Assembly (NCBI GenBank): GCA_024434115.1
Contig: QMIT01000005.1
Coordinates: 310,001 to 374,000 of the forward strand
Direction of reading: 5' to 3'
DNA: 64,000 nucleotides
Source: Chloroflexota bacterium
GTDB lineage: Bacteria; Chloroflexota; Anaerolineae; Aggregatilineales; J027
The position numbers and the translations under genes were made by a program. The notes below the pieces were generated by a model, which was given only the letters and a program-made list of their open reading frames with translations, searched no databases and was not told the origin of the DNA. Of the stretch, positions 63,460 to 64,000 are shown piece by piece. Each line of letters begins with the position of its first letter. Position 1 is the first letter of the stretch.

Positions 63460-64000
63460 ATGCCCCTCGAAAAAAATCCCTTTGGAAATCGCCTTGCCCA
63501 ACTGCTCACCCAACAGGGCATCAGTCAGAACCGCCTCGCCCAACAACTTGGCATCTCACGCAGCACCGTTACAGGCTGGATCAAATATGGCACACTCCCC
63601 GATGCTGGCCTACTTAAAATGCTGTGTGAAGCATTAGGATGCTCCGCTGATTGGCTGATTGGGGTAGGGCAGCAGCGCGAAAAACAAGATGCCGCCGGGG
63701 TCATCCAATGGGTTGAGGAAATCCCGCCTTTTATCCCCGATGGGCAGCGCGAACCGATTGAACACGGCCTGCACCTATTTCATGGATTGGTCAATGAAAA
63801 TCGTGCCGCACAGGAAATTCGCAGTCGTTATCCGCCGCAGTTCATACGGAGCGCCTTGCAAGCTGCCTTTCGCAGTGGGGCGATTCGCCTGACCGCCGTC
63901 TCCCGTGCCGCCGATTTGGAACACCGCCTACGCGAAAAATACCCCTTCCTAAAAGATGCCATCGTTGCCGAAATCCCCGGTCAGTGTGACGACACCCTCA
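63460..64000 (+). CDS. XRE-type regulator with C-terminal effector-like domain, partial
   Basis: The frame is open to the window edge (180 residues). Residues about 8-65 form an XRE helix-turn-helix: LAQLLTQQGISQNRLAQQLGISRSTVTGW. The middle is a linker. From about residue 150, LEHRLREKYPFLKDAIVAEIPG resembles the start of a SorC-type sugar-binding effector domain, so it may be a metabolite-responsive repressor; that is a weak match. The start ATG 63460 is directly after the TPR-like gene. Confidence 0.7.
   Translation, partial: MPLEKNPFGNRLAQLLTQQGISQNRLAQQLGISRSTVTGWIKYGTLPDAGLLKMLCEALGCSADWLIGVGQQREKQDAAGVIQWVEEIPPFIPDGQREPIEHGLHLFHGLVNENRAAQEIRSRYPPQFIRSALQAAFRSGAIRLTAVSRAADLEHRLREKYPFLKDAIVAEIPGQCDDTL

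Noticed and set aside
1..64000. CRISPR arrays, tRNA or rRNA genes, riboswitches
   Set aside because: None could be recognised when reading both strands; short T-loop-like strings lacked a cloverleaf.

Overview
The window looks like chromosomal DNA of a free-living, probably aerobic or light-exposed bacterium of the phylum Chloroflexota (Anaerolineae-like). This is inferred from gene content and style, not from a marker gene: no rRNA, tRNA or CRISPR array was seen. Pointers are several secreted beta-propeller and beta-helix proteins, a Thr-Pro linker protein, a very large class III cyclase/NTPase, a MinD/cNMP gene pair, the glucosylglycerate genes, and a Thermus-like carotenoid cluster. Base composition is moderate and translation starts are mixed (ATG, GTG, TTG), mostly with clear purine-rich ribosome binding sites.

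Layout. 1-6.2 kb: a partial membrane protein, a DUF4230 protein, a CDP-paratose-2-epimerase-like SDR and a large secreted beta-helix protein. 6.2-9 kb: cupin and DUF3052 genes, then a complete type II restriction-modification system: C protein and ScaI-like endonuclease in one operon, convergent with an N4-cytosine methyltransferase. An identical 11-bp C-box lies in both promoters. 9-14 kb: a MinD-like ATPase, a wHTH-cNMP-pseudoMinD fusion, an M1 peptidase, a zinc-binding miniprotein and a second copy of the same wHTH domain. 14-18.3 kb: MFS transporter, GH5 enzyme, GIY-YIG protein, and two paralogous small proteins translationally coupled to an HNH nuclease. 18.3-21.6 kb: an adenylate cyclase with a split active site like mammalian soluble adenylyl cyclase. 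21.7-22.8 kb: a truncated DNA methyltransferase against a decayed IS5-type transposase.

23-30.5 kb is a carotenoid locus: crtB-crtI-crtYcd divergent from a CarH-like MerR/B12 photoreceptor gene, followed by a PlsY-like acyltransferase, a family 2 glycosyltransferase and a convergent cytochrome P450. The set predicts light-induced synthesis of hydroxylated, glycosylated and perhaps acylated beta-carotene (thermozeaxanthin-like). Both divergent promoters carry a repeated TNGACAAA element at the -35 position. 30.5-33.3 kb is an IS graveyard with a truncated MalT/LuxR-type regulator. 33.3-39 kb is a seven-function Mrp Na+/H+ antiporter operon with MrpA and MrpB fused, bracketed by a 92-bp direct repeat.

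39.4-50 kb: small secreted or membrane proteins, a metallophosphoesterase, a two-gene molybdenum hydroxylase, a HIT protein, a VapBC pair whose toxin lacks an ATG, a GT4 glycosyltransferase and three tandem paralogous membrane proteins. 50-55.2 kb: a WD40-like protein, IS and ABC-permease debris, a transglutaminase-like protein, and a TetR-ABC ATPase-ABC permease operon with a perfect palindromic operator. 55.2-64 kb: a USP-GpgS fusion (glucosyl-3-phosphoglycerate synthase) and a GH13_18 sucrose/glucosylglycerate phosphorylase, suggesting a glucosylglycerate compatible-solute cycle. Two propeller proteins and a frameshifted partial copy of the GH13 gene start lie between them. The end holds a NUDIX hydrolase, a TPR-like protein and a partial XRE-type regulator.
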